Positions 45,836 to 54,500 of a stretch of DNA of 64,000 nt are shown piece by piece; positions within the stretch are counted from its first letter, which is position 1; each line of letters begins with the position of its first letter. Where the stretch lies: positions 620,001 to 684,000 of the forward strand of contig NZ_FODN01000001.1 in the NCBI RefSeq assembly GCF_900110375.1, given 5' to 3'. The notes beneath the pieces were generated by a model. That model did not search any database and was not told the DNA's origin. It was given only the letters and a program-made list of their open reading frames with translations. The stretch comes from Flavobacterium sinopsychrotolerans. GTDB taxonomy: Bacteria; Bacteroidota; Bacteroidia; Flavobacteriales; Flavobacteriaceae. The position numbers and the translations under genes are program-made.

Positions 45836-46022
45836 ATGCAAGAATAGGCGCAAATTCAGACACATTTTCGCAGCACATAAGATTAAGACTTCGTGTAGCT
45901 CTGTAAATCCCTCTAAAAACTTAACGATATCCATAGGTAACGGACGTGTAATCGGTTCCGTTCAACACAGTTTTCATTGTTTGTGCTACGCACGTAACGA
46001 AACTCCGGCTTTTAGCAGATGT
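45836..46022. other. Non-coding flank of the accessory gene, GC-richer than its surroundings
   Basis: Between the small protein gene and the membrane/coiled-coil gene lies sequence with words such as CCGTTACC, GTTACGTGCG, AGCCGGAGTTTCG (read on the minus strand) and short inverted repeats (AACGGA / TCCGTT; GTGC / GCAC). Its composition differs from the rest of the window. I see no coding frame. The upstream flank of the gene (46803-46979) has an unusual TATATAAATGAGTTAGCTGG segment on the same strand. Confidence 0.4.
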
Positions 46023-46796
46023 TTATATGTCTAACCGTATTTTTTCAAGAACTTTTTCTCCATCTTTCGTAATTGAATAATATTTTGCGGAAGTTGAATA
46101 TTGAGATTTATAAATAAGTAAACCTAACTGTAATAAATAATCAAGTGATTTATTGTCATTTAAAATAGTTTCTCCCCGTTGAATAGATAAACATAACTTT
46201 AAAAACTCATCAATATAATTTTTAGCTTTTAAACGATTTATGAAAACATCTGTTCTGTCTTCGGAATTAGAAGGCTTGAAAACATCCATTTGACCATTAT
46301 TTGTTTCACTTTTAATCTTTGAAACTTCTATTATCTCGTTTTCTAGACTTTTGATTCGAGCTTCCAATCGCGATTTAGTTTCACGTTCTTTATCTAAACG
46401 GTTTTGTAAATCATCACTTTCGGCACGAATTCTTTCATATTCTTCTTTTAATACTATAGATTTAGAATCAGTAATTTTATAAATCCAAGGAGTTAAGCGT
46501 TTTTCTGATAAATTGACAATAAATCTTGAAATATTTACGAGTAGATAGGTTAAAATTAAAAGTCCAAACGACCAGTAGATATTAATTAATAGATTTTCTA
46601 CAAAATCAGTTTTGTTATAATAGTCATTAACAAATGTGATTTTATCTTTTAGCCTTAAATTTGAGTCAAAATTAAGCAAGCTATAAATTAAATCCCAATT
46701 TCTAATTAGCCATACGAGTAGATATGTTCCAAGAAATGGATTTTTAGTTTTTTCCTTAAAGTTATCCGAAAATGATATTAAAAAATCTTTAACCAT
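46023..46796 (-). CDS. Accessory membrane/coiled-coil protein of unknown function
   Basis: 257 residues from the ATG at 46796 (a TTG two codons upstream is possible). Two membrane spans (about 22-42 and 70-92), then a coiled coil (about 115-160: YERIRAESDDLQNRLDKERETKSRLEARIKSLENE), and a C-terminal part (about 185-257) resembling a small winged-helix or SAM-like domain (YSITKDGEKVLEKIRL, as in winged-helix C-termini). I do not recognise a family. Two spans plus coiled coil plus a small terminal domain is a layout seen in sensors and in some phage-defence membrane effectors, but there is no direct evidence for either. Its AT-rich codons and odd flanks point to a recent insertion. Confidence 0.75.
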   Translation of the reverse strand: MVKDFLISFSDNFKEKTKNPFLGTYLLVWLIRNWDLIYSLLNFDSNLRLKDKITFVNDYYNKTDFVENLLINIYWSFGLLILTYLLVNISRFIVNLSEKRLTPWIYKITDSKSIVLKEEYERIRAESDDLQNRLDKERETKSRLEARIKSLENEIIEVSKIKSETNNGQMDVFKPSNSEDRTDVFINRLKAKNYIDEFLKLCLSIQRGETILNDNKSLDYLLQLGLLIYKSQYSTSAKYYSITKDGEKVLEKIRLDI

Positions 46797-46979
46797 TAGC
46801 AATTTTTATATTTGTTATTTGCACCTTGTTTGCCAAAATACCAGCTAACTCATTTATATATCTGACAATCGTTAACTAAATCAAATATATACAAAAAAGA
46901 AGACGCTAATGGATAACCCCCAACATATTTGTCAGTTTTTTACACAATCAAAAAAGTCGAAAAAACCCTTGAAAATTTA

Positions 46980-47732
46980 TTAATACTTTTTGATTTCGAA
47001 AGTCTCGCCATCAAAAACACCATAGGTAAAATACGTAATCCAGTCGCCTAGATTTACATACTCAGAATTTTCTCCTACGGTTACTTTCATAGGCAAATGA
47101 CGGTGTCCGAAAATAAGGTAATTGTAGTGTTTGGTTTCTAGTTTTCTTTTAGAATAAAGAATAAGCCATTCGTTGTCTTCGCCAAGAAAAGTTACATCTT
47201 CATCGCCAGAAATCAATTTATTCTTTACGGAAAGGTATTGCGCCAGTTTCACGCCAATATCCGGATGAAGCCATCTAAAAAGCCATTTGAAAAAAGGATT
47301 TGTAAATATCTTTTTCATGCGTTTGTATCCTAAATCTCCGGGACCTTTTCCGTCTCCGTGGCCAATAAGGAATGTTTTATCTCCAAAAGTATATTCTTGA
47401 TTGTCATGAAACACAGGAATATTGAGTTCTTTCTGGAAATAATCGGCCATCCATAAATCATGGTTTCCCACGAAGAAATAAATAGGGATTCCGGAGTCTC
47501 TGATTTCGGCGAGTTTACCTAAAACACGAATAAATCCTTTTGGGACTACGGTTTTGTATTCGAACCAAAAATCAAATAAATCGCCCAATAGAAAAATAGC
47601 TTCTGCATCGCCTTTTACCTCATCGAGCCATGCTACGAATTTTTGTTCTCTAGGAAAACTCAGTTCGGGTGTTGGTGCGCCAAAATGTTGATCGGAGGCG
47701 AAATATACTTTTTTATTATGGGGTAATTGCAT
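46980..47732 (-). CDS. lpxH: UDP-2,3-diacylglucosamine diphosphatase (LpxH-like)
   Basis: 250 residues. Calcineurin-like metallophosphoesterase of lipid A synthesis, making lipid X from UDP-2,3-diacylglucosamine. Metal motifs in order: ASDQHFGAP (DxH), GDLFDFWFEY (GDxxD), VGNHDLWM (GNHD), IGHGDGKG and GHRHLPM (GHxH). Similar proteins exist that hydrolyse other nucleotides, but FDFWFEYK is the LpxH signature. It overlaps nothing and lies 4 bp after queD, suggesting co-transcription. Confidence 0.9.
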   Translation of the reverse strand: MQLPHNKKVYFASDQHFGAPTPELSFPREQKFVAWLDEVKGDAEAIFLLGDLFDFWFEYKTVVPKGFIRVLGKLAEIRDSGIPIYFFVGNHDLWMADYFQKELNIPVFHDNQEYTFGDKTFLIGHGDGKGPGDLGYKRMKKIFTNPFFKWLFRWLHPDIGVKLAQYLSVKNKLISGDEDVTFLGEDNEWLILYSKRKLETKHYNYLIFGHRHLPMKVTVGENSEYVNLGDWITYFTYGVFDGETFEIKKY

Positions 47733-47736
47733 GAAG

Positions 47737-48201
47737 TTACAGTATGGATTTCATATTATCACTAGCAAACCATTCTGCAAAAGAAGATTCGGTTTCTTGT
47801 AATTTTAGGGAAAAAAGAGTGATTCCTTCTGGTAATCGGCTGATGATTCTTTGAGAAAAATCTACTACCATATTTTCACTAGTTGGTTGGTAATCTACCA
47901 AAATAACGTGGTGTCCGCGGGTCATTAATTCATTTGCCAATTCGATATGCGGCGTTGTTCCGTTGAAAACTGTCGCATGGTCAAATTGATCTACAATTTC
48001 TTCTTTTACAATTTTCTTTAAATCCGTGAAGTCAATCACCATTCCAAATTTAACATTGGAACGATCTGTAATTGGAGTTCCAATTACCGTTACTGACAAT
48101 TTATAACTATGTCCGTGAACATTTTTACATTTCCCGTCATAACCATATAAGGCGTGTCCGGTTTCGAAACTAAATTGTTTTGTAATTCTGATATTGCTCA
48201 T
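47737..48201 (-). CDS. queD: 6-carboxytetrahydropterin synthase QueD-like
   Basis: 154 residues of the 6-pyruvoyl-tetrahydropterin synthase family. Zinc ligands H16 (FETGHALYGYDG), H29 and H31 (CKNVHGHSYKL), catalytic C25, and the conserved glutamate in LQETESSFAEW. In bacteria the enzyme normally makes 6-carboxy-tetrahydropterin for queuosine and related deazapurines. The other queuosine genes are not in the window. Slightly longer than E. coli QueD (about 121), as usual in Bacteroidota. Confidence 0.9.
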   Translation of the reverse strand: MSNIRITKQFSFETGHALYGYDGKCKNVHGHSYKLSVTVIGTPITDRSNVKFGMVIDFTDLKKIVKEEIVDQFDHATVFNGTTPHIELANELMTRGHHVILVDYQPTSENMVVDFSQRIISRLPEGITLFSLKLQETESSFAEWFASDNMKSIL

Positions 48202-48235
48202 CGGAGTTTTTATTTTAATGCAAATTTAGTAATAA

Positions 48236-48409
48236 TTATAGGTCTTTGTCTCTTTTTTTTGCACTGGTATACATCCAGTAAGCCAACGCAAGTAAAACAA
48301 CAAAAGGAATAAAGGATCCAATAACAATCCCTATTTGATAACTGCTGTCTGTTGCATTTTTCAGTTTTTCTTCTATGTTTACTCGTTGAACAAGCATTAG
48401 AATTTTCAT
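48236..48409 (-). CDS. 57-residue single-span membrane protein
   Basis: Too short for routine calling, but convincing by eye: ATG, MKILMLVQRVNIEEKL, one membrane span (about 27-47: GIVIGSFIPFVVLLALAYWM), then a positive tail YTSAKKRDKDL. The sequence fills most of the 214-bp gap between queD and the enoyl-CoA hydratase gene, in the same direction, with starts and stops positioned as expected (6 bp after the hydratase stop). The strong positive-inside tail suggests the C-terminus faces the cytoplasm. Function unknown. Confidence 0.7.
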   Translation of the reverse strand: MKILMLVQRVNIEEKLKNATDSSYQIGIVIGSFIPFVVLLALAYWMYTSAKKRDKDL

Positions 48410-48415
48410 AATGAA

Positions 48416-49183
48416 TTATTTTTTAAATTGTAATAACGCTTTTTTGGTAAAATCAGATAACACCAATCTTCCAGAAATAGAGGCTCTCTCTAACAAAAGT
48501 GTTTTCCATTCTTGGGTTCCATCCCATAACACTTTTTTCATTTCGGCTAATGCTTCAGGATTATAACTGGATAATTTAGCGCTAAAATCAGCTATTGCGG
48601 TATCCAGCGCTTCGATAGTTTCAAATGTATTGGCATACAATCCTTTGGCTGCTGCCCAATCAGCAGTTTTCCATTCGTGGGCTGCGAGCGTCATTTCGGC
48701 CATTGCCGTTTTTCCAATTTTCTTTGAAACGACTGGTTCTATTACAAAGGGACCAATTCCGATCGCTAATTCTGATAATTTTATTGAAGCATTTTTTGTA
48801 GCCAATGTATAATCACAAGCGGAAGCAATTCCTACGCCACCACCAACTGCTTTTCCGTGAATGCGCCCCACGATAAGCTTGGAACACAAACGCATGGCAT
48901 TAATTAAATGGGCAAATCCAGAAAAAAACTCGGTTCCTTCTGATTCATTGGAAACAGCCAAAAGTTCATCAAATGAAGCACCTGCACAAAAAGCACCTGA
49001 GCCTTCACTTTGTATAACAATCACCGAAACAGTTGGATCGGCACTTAAATTATTAAACTCAGTAGTGAGTCGGTCTAATAATTCTCTGGGAAAAGAATTA
49101 CTTGAAGGATGACCAAATATAACGGTTGCGATTTTATTGTCGATAGTTGTAACGAGCGAACCTATTGAGTTTTCTGATGGCAT
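48416..49183 (-). CDS. Enoyl-CoA hydratase/isomerase family protein
   Basis: 255 residues of the crotonase fold: oxyanion-hole segments SEGSGAFCAGASFDELL (about 60-77) and IHGKAVGGGVGIASACD (about 102-118), and helical C-terminus. The usual catalytic Glu-Glu pair of classical hydratases is hard to assign by eye; the sequence after GGGVG (YTLATKNASIKLSELAIGIGPF) could suit methylglutaconyl-CoA hydratase or isomerase types. No other fatty-acid or leucine breakdown gene is adjacent. Six base pairs ahead of the 57-residue membrane protein gene. Confidence 0.88.
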   Translation of the reverse strand: MPSENSIGSLVTTIDNKIATVIFGHPSSNSFPRELLDRLTTEFNNLSADPTVSVIVIQSEGSGAFCAGASFDELLAVSNESEGTEFFSGFAHLINAMRLCSKLIVGRIHGKAVGGGVGIASACDYTLATKNASIKLSELAIGIGPFVIEPVVSKKIGKTAMAEMTLAAHEWKTADWAAAKGLYANTFETIEALDTAIADFSAKLSSYNPEALAEMKKVLWDGTQEWKTLLLERASISGRLVLSDFTKKALLQFKK

Positions 49184-49266
49184 AGTAGTGATTTTGATGT
49201 AAAGTTAAAAAAAGTAAAGGAGGATTTGACTTTTTTTAAAATAGAATGAATTTGTATTTTTGAAAT

Positions 49267-49298
49267 TTGCTTTTTGGAAAATTTATATGTTATATTTG
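49267..49298 (+). promoter_or_regulatory. Promoter of tRNA-Ala (TTG, N21, TATATTTG)
   Basis: TTG at 49267-49269 and TATATTTG at 49291-49298 are spaced by 21 bp, inside the 17-23 bp range described for F. johnsoniae. The tRNA begins 12 bp downstream. Confidence 0.7.
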
Positions 49299-49309
49299 CG
49301 ACCAAGTTT

Positions 49310-49383
49310 GGGGGATTAGCTCATTTGGCTAGAGTGCTTGCCTGGCAGGCAAGAGGTGACCGGTTCGAATCCGGTATTCTCCA
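49310..49383 (+). tRNA. tRNA-Ala (anticodon GGC)
   Basis: A 74-nt cloverleaf: acceptor GGGGGAT / ATTCTCC with G3-U70, the identity pair of alanine tRNA; D stem GCTC / GAGT; anticodon stem CTTGC / GCAAG with loop CTGGCAG (anticodon GGC at 49344-49346); T arm ACCGG / CCGGT around TTCGAAT; discriminator A. The genomic 3' end is ACA, so CCA is not encoded. It has a strong promoter and a terminator. The anticodon reads GCC and GCU. Confidence 0.95.
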
Positions 49384-49384
49384 C

Positions 49385-49428
49385 AAAAAACCGTAAAATC
49401 TTTTAAGTAAGAGTTTACGGTTTTTTTT
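49385..49428 (+). terminator. Terminator of tRNA-Ala
   Basis: AAAAAACCGTAAA / TTTACGGTTTTTT, a 13-bp perfect stem followed by further T residues, starting 2 bp after the tRNA. Confidence 0.92.
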
Positions 49429-49446
49429 ATTTCTTAGTTCACAGTT

Positions 49447-50394
49447 CTATTTAAACAAATAAGCAATAGCTATTGAACCATAAAAATAGCCTGTGACCAA
49501 ATCATTCTTCAACTCTTTTCCTCTGTAAATAAAGGCATACGATAAATTAAGATTGTTTTTTCGGTATTTTATCCCTGATTCTGCATTAAAACGAAATGGA
49601 ATTAAATCATACGTTATCGGGCTGGAATCATTAAAAAGACTTCCCTGTATTGTAGCATCATACAATTGATAATTTATACCGGGAACGATGTAAAAATACA
49701 ACTCGCTATCATTTTGCTGAGAATTAGCAAGAACAGAACCTCCATAAAGATTAGAATCATAAACAGGCAGTACTTTTTTTATACTGATTCTAGTCAAAAA
49801 CCCTGCAGAAACTCCCGTAAAAATAGTTCCTAAATCTGCTTTTGATTGAAAATGAAAATCTACATTCTGTTTGTTTTGTTTGACAAATAACTTCTTAGAA
49901 AATAAAAAATTAGTTTGAAGGGCTACCGCATTTTTAATTTGGTACTGCCAGCCCTGAACTGATTTATAATTAAAAATTGCGTGAAATTCCTTTTGCATTT
50001 CTTCAGCAAATGAATTAACACCAATGAAACCAAGCTGAACCGCAACCTTGAATACCGATTCATTTTGATAAAAACTGGTTCTCCCCGCTTCAGCAAAAAG
50101 ATAACCAGCGAACGGCCGATCATTTAATCTTGCATCATTTGCTTTAATAGTTCTGGGATTATAAATATATTGGCCTATTCGAAATTCCAATATATTTTTA
50201 TTTATTGCTTCCTGATCATTTTTTACTAGAAACCTATAGAAAAACTCTAACCCATTGGTATAATACTTGTCATTCTTGGAAGAGGTATATAAATCATTAT
50301 CCGTAATGAGACCTATCTCATTCATTTTATTTTGGCCAAAAGTAAAGGCGGAGAACATAATTAGAATACTACAAAGGGTTTTCCTAAATAGCAT
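49447..50394 (-). CDS. LpxR-like lipid A deacylase family outer-membrane protein (DUF2219)
   Basis: 315 residues. Signal peptide of about 20 residues (ending FTFGQ), then NEIGLITDNDLYTSSKNDKYYTNG (about 25-48), which carries the LpxR-type active-site pattern N-D-x-x-T...D-x-x-Y-T-N-G. A 12-stranded barrel is plausible, with AYLFK at the end. LpxR removes the 3'-acyloxyacyl chain of lipid A in Salmonella. Whether this protein does so is inference. It starts one base beyond the stop of mtgA on the same strand, so an operon is likely. Confidence 0.86.
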   Translation of the reverse strand: MLFRKTLCSILIMFSAFTFGQNKMNEIGLITDNDLYTSSKNDKYYTNGLEFFYRFLVKNDQEAINKNILEFRIGQYIYNPRTIKANDARLNDRPFAGYLFAEAGRTSFYQNESVFKVAVQLGFIGVNSFAEEMQKEFHAIFNYKSVQGWQYQIKNAVALQTNFLFSKKLFVKQNKQNVDFHFQSKADLGTIFTGVSAGFLTRISIKKVLPVYDSNLYGGSVLANSQQNDSELYFYIVPGINYQLYDATIQGSLFNDSSPITYDLIPFRFNAESGIKYRKNNLNLSYAFIYRGKELKNDLVTGYFYGSIAIAYLFK

Positions 50395-51135
50395 CTAATA
50401 ATTAATTTTTCCAACAGTTCGCATCACGCGCATAATTTTAGCTTTTCGTCTGTTGATATACGAAGAAGAACTGGTTGCCGAATATTTTCTAGGATTGGGT
50501 AATATCGCAGCAATTCCAGCTGCCTGCATCGGTGTAAGACTCGATGCATCTTTTCGGTACCAATGTTTTGCGGCTGCTTGCGCTCCATAAACACCATTCC
50601 CCATTTCGATACTATTCAAGTACACTTCCATGATGCGTTCTTTACCCCAAATAATTTCAATCAGAACGGTGAAATAGGCTTCAAGTCCTTTTCTTAAATA
50701 ACTTCGACCTTGCCAAAGAAATACATTCTTGGCTGTTTGTTGCGATATGGTACTTCCCCCTTTTATTCTTCGACCTCTTTCATTGCTTTTATATGCTTTT
50801 TGCATCGCAACAAAATCAAAACCGTTGTGTTTCAGGAACGTTCCGTCTTCACTGGCAATTACGGCTTTTTGAAGATTCATCGATATATTCTCAATTGGTT
50901 CCCAGTTGTGGCTAAAAAAAACTTCTTTCCCGGCAGCTTTGTTTTCAATCGCCCGAATCACCATTAATGGTGTAAATGGAACCGGAACAAATTTAAAAAG
51001 TACTACAAAAAATAAAGAAAGTCCGAAGAACCATAACAATACTTTGAATAAAAAATGAGTTAGTTTGCTCATAAAAGAGGTCGGTTCTTTTTTAACGGGT
51101 TGTCTTGATTTTCTTGGTGTTATTTTCGTTGCCAT
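50395..51135 (-). CDS. mtgA: Monofunctional peptidoglycan glycosyltransferase MtgA
   Basis: 246 residues from the ATG at 51135, which overlaps the stop codon of the preceding gene (TAATG), a coupling-type junction. The open frame extends upstream into that gene but not as MtgA sequence. One membrane anchor (about 30-52), then GT51 glycosyltransferase motifs: AVIASEDGTFLKHNGFD, RRIKGGSTISQQTAKNVFL, GKERIMEVYLNSIEMGNGVYG and the C-terminal AAILPNPRKYSAT. The catalytic glutamate of ASEDG is present. It polymerises lipid II without a transpeptidase domain. Confidence 0.95.
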   Translation of the reverse strand: MATKITPRKSRQPVKKEPTSFMSKLTHFLFKVLLWFFGLSLFFVVLFKFVPVPFTPLMVIRAIENKAAGKEVFFSHNWEPIENISMNLQKAVIASEDGTFLKHNGFDFVAMQKAYKSNERGRRIKGGSTISQQTAKNVFLWQGRSYLRKGLEAYFTVLIEIIWGKERIMEVYLNSIEMGNGVYGAQAAAKHWYRKDASSLTPMQAAGIAAILPNPRKYSATSSSSYINRRKAKIMRVMRTVGKINY

Positions 51136-52247
51136 TATACTAAATCTGCTAATTCTGTTCCAATTAAACTTCCTATTGCTACTCCCATTCCACCCAATCG
51201 TACGCCACAATAGACATTATCGGACAGTTGTGAAACAATGGGATTCTTACTGTTGCCAATACCCATAATCCCGCTCCAACGGTGTGCAATCTGGAAATCC
51301 TGATTCGGCAAAATTACTTCTTTTAATAATTGTTCCAATTTTTTTTGGACGATTTCTGTTTGTCCAAATTCGGTTGTGTTCTCCGTCTCAAAATCCAGGT
51401 TTCTTCCGCCACCCAATAATATTCTGTCGCCAATATTCCTGAAATAATAATACCCTCTATCCAAGTGAAAAGTTCCTTTTATATCTAAGTTTTTAATAGG
51501 CTCCGTGATTAAAACTTGCGCTCTGGCCGGCTTAACAGCTCCAGTTGTCAATGTATTTGCAAAGCCATTCGTAGCAAACAATATTTTTTTAGTACTAAAA
51601 CTGAAATCCCCAAGTGCCACTTCCACTCCATTTCCCTTATCGAAATAAGAAGTAACGGTTTGCTGGTTTAGAATTAAAATATTTTTAGAAACAGCTTCTT
51701 TCAACAACGCCTGCATCATATTTCCGGTATCAATTTGTGCTTCAAAGGGATTGAAAACTAAATATTCTTGTATCCCATTAAACCCAAAACGATCTACTTC
51801 TTTGGCAAAAACATCCGCTTTAAAAAGTGGTCTTAAAATTTCATTGATGAACGGTAATTTCCCGACACATTCACTGTAACAACTTTCATCGTCTTTTAAA
51901 AACAACTCATATCCGCCATACGGTTTGAAATCTATCGTGTCATCACCGAGTCTTTTTCGCAACAATTGCAATCCTTTCCAACGTTTTTGCACCAGTTGAA
52001 TCACTTCCTCTTCAGAATGGGATTTTAAATCGTCTATAATTTCTGAAAGACTTCCGAAACACGCAAAACCGGCATTTTTAGTACTTGCGCCTTGCGGCAA
52101 CATTCCTTTTTCCAGGACTAGAATTTTGCTTTCCGGGAATCTTTCGCGCAAGCGTAATGCAGCATGCAAGCCCACAATACCGCTTCCTACGATGGTATAA
52201 TCGACATCCGTAAACCAATTTTTCAACTCCCAATAGCTCAAATCCAT
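51135..52247 (-). CDS. D-amino-acid-oxidase-like FAD-dependent oxidoreductase
   Basis: 370 residues of the DAO fold: YTIVGSGIVGLHAALRLRE (about 17-35) binds FAD, then EKGMLPQGASTKNAGFACFG is the GG-motif region with the conserved STKNAG. The C-terminal half has GYYYFRNIGDRILLGGG and RWSGIMGIG, as in glycine oxidase/ThiO and related N-methyl amine oxidases. Substrate unknown. Its stop overlaps the mtgA start by one base, so the two are translated from one message. Confidence 0.9.
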   Translation of the reverse strand: MDLSYWELKNWFTDVDYTIVGSGIVGLHAALRLRERFPESKILVLEKGMLPQGASTKNAGFACFGSLSEIIDDLKSHSEEEVIQLVQKRWKGLQLLRKRLGDDTIDFKPYGGYELFLKDDESCYSECVGKLPFINEILRPLFKADVFAKEVDRFGFNGIQEYLVFNPFEAQIDTGNMMQALLKEAVSKNILILNQQTVTSYFDKGNGVEVALGDFSFSTKKILFATNGFANTLTTGAVKPARAQVLITEPIKNLDIKGTFHLDRGYYYFRNIGDRILLGGGRNLDFETENTTEFGQTEIVQKKLEQLLKEVILPNQDFQIAHRWSGIMGIGNSKNPIVSQLSDNVYCGVRLGGMGVAIGSLIGTELADLV

Positions 52248-52304
52248 GTTTAAATATTTTTCATAAAATTAATAATTTTTTGGATTTATTCTCAATTTAT
52301 TTCA

Positions 52305-52408
52305 GGAGCTAATCCCGCTATCCGTTTCAATCTTTCTAGTCCTGAACTTGTTTCAGAATCCTGAAACAAGTTCAGGACTAGAAAGGATTTCCACTTTTAT
52401 CGGGGCTA
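52305..52408 (-). repeat. Dispersed intergenic element, copy B
   Basis: On the minus strand it reads TAGCCCCGATAAAAGTGG, AAATC, then a 25-bp perfect hairpin (arms 52332-52356 and 52361-52385, loop AATC), then GATTGAAACGGATAGCGGG and ATTAGCT. The outer flanks correspond to copy A (34826-34902) while the stem sequence is unrelated. It lies between divergent genes and has no coding frame. Confidence 0.75.
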
Positions 52409-52484
52409 AAAAGCAAGTGTTAAAAACGAAAAAACATCAATTTAAATTGGCTAATTTTAGCATTCGAAAAAATCAATTATCACA

Positions 52485-54386
52485 ATGAAAAAAATACTGT
52501 TTATACCCTTACTAATGATTAGTTTAACTGCTATGGCACAAAATGTAATGACTCCGGAACTGCTCTGGAAATTAGGAAGAGTAACTCCTTTAGGCATTTC
52601 CAAAGATGGAAAAAATGTAGTTTATAAAGTTACCACTCCTTCGGTCCAAGAAAACAAATCGGACTCAAAATTCTATAGTTTGTCCGTAAATGGTGGAAAT
52701 CCAACCGAAGTAAAAGATACTAAAGAATTATTAAAAGATAAAAATGTTTCTCCGGACGGGAAATATATCGTTTATAATGATGAAGTAAAAATCGAAAAAG
52801 TTCACGGAAAAGATTTTTATCCGGAACTGGAAAAATCAGACGTTCAAATCTATGACGGCTTAAATTACCGCCATTGGGACACTTGGAACGAAGGCAAATA
52901 CAATCATGTTTTTTACAAACAAAACAAAGAAGGCGCAGTGGGAATTGACATTATGAAAGGCGAAAATTTTGACAGTCCACAAAAACCTTTTGGCGGAGAC
53001 GAAGATTATATTTGGTCGCAAGACAGCAAAAGCATCTTGTACGTTAGCAAGAAAAAAGCAGGAACCGATTATGCTGTTTCTACCAACACCAATATTTTCG
53101 AGTACAATCTGGAAACAGGAAAAACCAGCAATAGAACCGAGGAAAACCTAGGATATGATACCGCTCCACAATTTTCTCCAACTGGAAATTTGACTTGGTT
53201 GCAAATGAAACGTGACGGTTATGAAGCTGATAAAAACGACCTGATGGTGAGTTTCAAAGGAATGAAAATGAACTTAACGGGGAATTGGGACGGAACAGTT
53301 GATCATTTCATTTGGAGTCCTGACGGGAAAAAAATCTATTTTGTGGCGCCAATAGACGGAACCAAACAATTGTTTGAAGTTAATTTTCCAGGTCTGACCA
53401 AGATAGCAATCAGCGTTCGCCAAATAACTACTGGAGAATTTGATGTCAATGATTTAGTTGGTTTCTCAGGCGATAACATCATCGTAACGAAAACCGACAT
53501 GAATCATGCTGCGGAAATTTTTTCATATAATTTAAACAAAAATACTTGGAAACAACTTTCCAATGTTAATTCGGCAACCTATAATTCTTTGGCGCTTAGC
53601 AAAACAGAAAGAAGATATGTAACAACTACGGATGGCAAAAAAATGTTGGTTTGGGTCGTTCTTCCGCCTAATTTTGATGCTTCAAAAAAATACCCAACGC
53701 TTTTATATTGTCAAGGTGGACCACAATCTGCATTGACACAATTTTATTCTTACCGATGGAATTTGCAGTTGATGGCTGCCAACGGCTATATTGTCGTGGC
53801 TCCAAACCGACGCGGAATGCCGGGTCATGGTGTAGAATGGAATGAGCAAATCAGCAAAGACTGGGGCGGGCAAGTAATTGACGATTACCTATCAGCGATT
53901 GATGATGTGGCAAAGGAAAAATATGTTGACACCAGCCGTTTAGGATGCGTTGGCGCCAGTTACGGAGGATATTCCGTTTTCTATTTAGCGGGAATTCACA
54001 ACAACCGATTCAAAACGTTCATTGCCCACGATGGCGTTTTTAATACCCAAAGCATGTTTGGAACTACTGAGGAAGTTTTCTTTAGCAACTGGGATTTTGG
54101 TGGTGCGTATTGGGAGAAAGACAATGCTGTAGCTCAAAAAACGTACACGACATTCAACCCAATGACTTTAGTGGAAAAATGGAACAAACCTATTTTAATT
54201 ATTCAAGGCGGAAAAGATTTCCGTGTACCAATAGGACAAGGTCAAGAAGCGTTCCAAGCAGCTCAATTGCGTGGCATAAAAAGCAGATTCTTGTATTTTC
54301 CAGAAGAAAACCACTGGGTGTTGAAACCACAAAATGCTCAGGTTTGGCAAGGTGAATTTTTCAAATGGCTTAAAGAAACCTTGTAG
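52485..54386 (+). CDS. S9-family serine peptidase (dipeptidyl-aminopeptidase/acylaminoacyl-peptidase-like)
   Basis: 633 residues. Signal peptide (ends LTAMAQ), a beta-propeller with repeated DGK-type turns (about 30-370; for example WSPDGKKIYFVAP), then an alpha/beta-hydrolase domain. Catalytic triad: S492 in GASYGG, D578 in GGKDFRVP, H610 in EENHWVL. Periplasmic or secreted; releases dipeptides or oligopeptides. No T9SS sorting domain is visible, so periplasmic location is likelier. Terminator 22 bp downstream. Confidence 0.94.
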   Translation: MKKILFIPLLMISLTAMAQNVMTPELLWKLGRVTPLGISKDGKNVVYKVTTPSVQENKSDSKFYSLSVNGGNPTEVKDTKELLKDKNVSPDGKYIVYNDEVKIEKVHGKDFYPELEKSDVQIYDGLNYRHWDTWNEGKYNHVFYKQNKEGAVGIDIMKGENFDSPQKPFGGDEDYIWSQDSKSILYVSKKKAGTDYAVSTNTNIFEYNLETGKTSNRTEENLGYDTAPQFSPTGNLTWLQMKRDGYEADKNDLMVSFKGMKMNLTGNWDGTVDHFIWSPDGKKIYFVAPIDGTKQLFEVNFPGLTKIAISVRQITTGEFDVNDLVGFSGDNIIVTKTDMNHAAEIFSYNLNKNTWKQLSNVNSATYNSLALSKTERRYVTTTDGKKMLVWVVLPPNFDASKKYPTLLYCQGGPQSALTQFYSYRWNLQLMAANGYIVVAPNRRGMPGHGVEWNEQISKDWGGQVIDDYLSAIDDVAKEKYVDTSRLGCVGASYGGYSVFYLAGIHNNRFKTFIAHDGVFNTQSMFGTTEEVFFSNWDFGGAYWEKDNAVAQKTYTTFNPMTLVEKWNKPILIIQGGKDFRVPIGQGQEAFQAAQLRGIKSRFLYFPEENHWVLKPQNAQVWQGEFFKWLKETL

Positions 54387-54408
54387 ATTCGAACTTATAA
54401 AAGAAATT

Positions 54409-54437
54409 AAACCTCACTTTTCCGTGAGGTTTTTTTG
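54409..54437 (+). terminator. Terminator after the S9 peptidase gene
   Basis: AAACCTCAC / GTGAGGTTT with loop TTTTCC followed by T residues. Confidence 0.92.
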
Positions 54438-54500
54438 TTCCCTTCAAAATATTTTGAATATCTTAACTTTAAAGCCTTATCTAATTTTTATCTTTGAAAA

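Noticed and set aside
49310..49383. Reading the tRNA as tRNA-Gly because of GCC-like bases in the anticodon arm
   Set aside because: With a seven-base loop the anticodon is GGC, and G3-U70 identifies alanine.
49310..50394. tRNA-Ala as an attachment site for an integrated element
   Set aside because: No integrase, no repeat of the tRNA 3' end, and ordinary genes on both sides.
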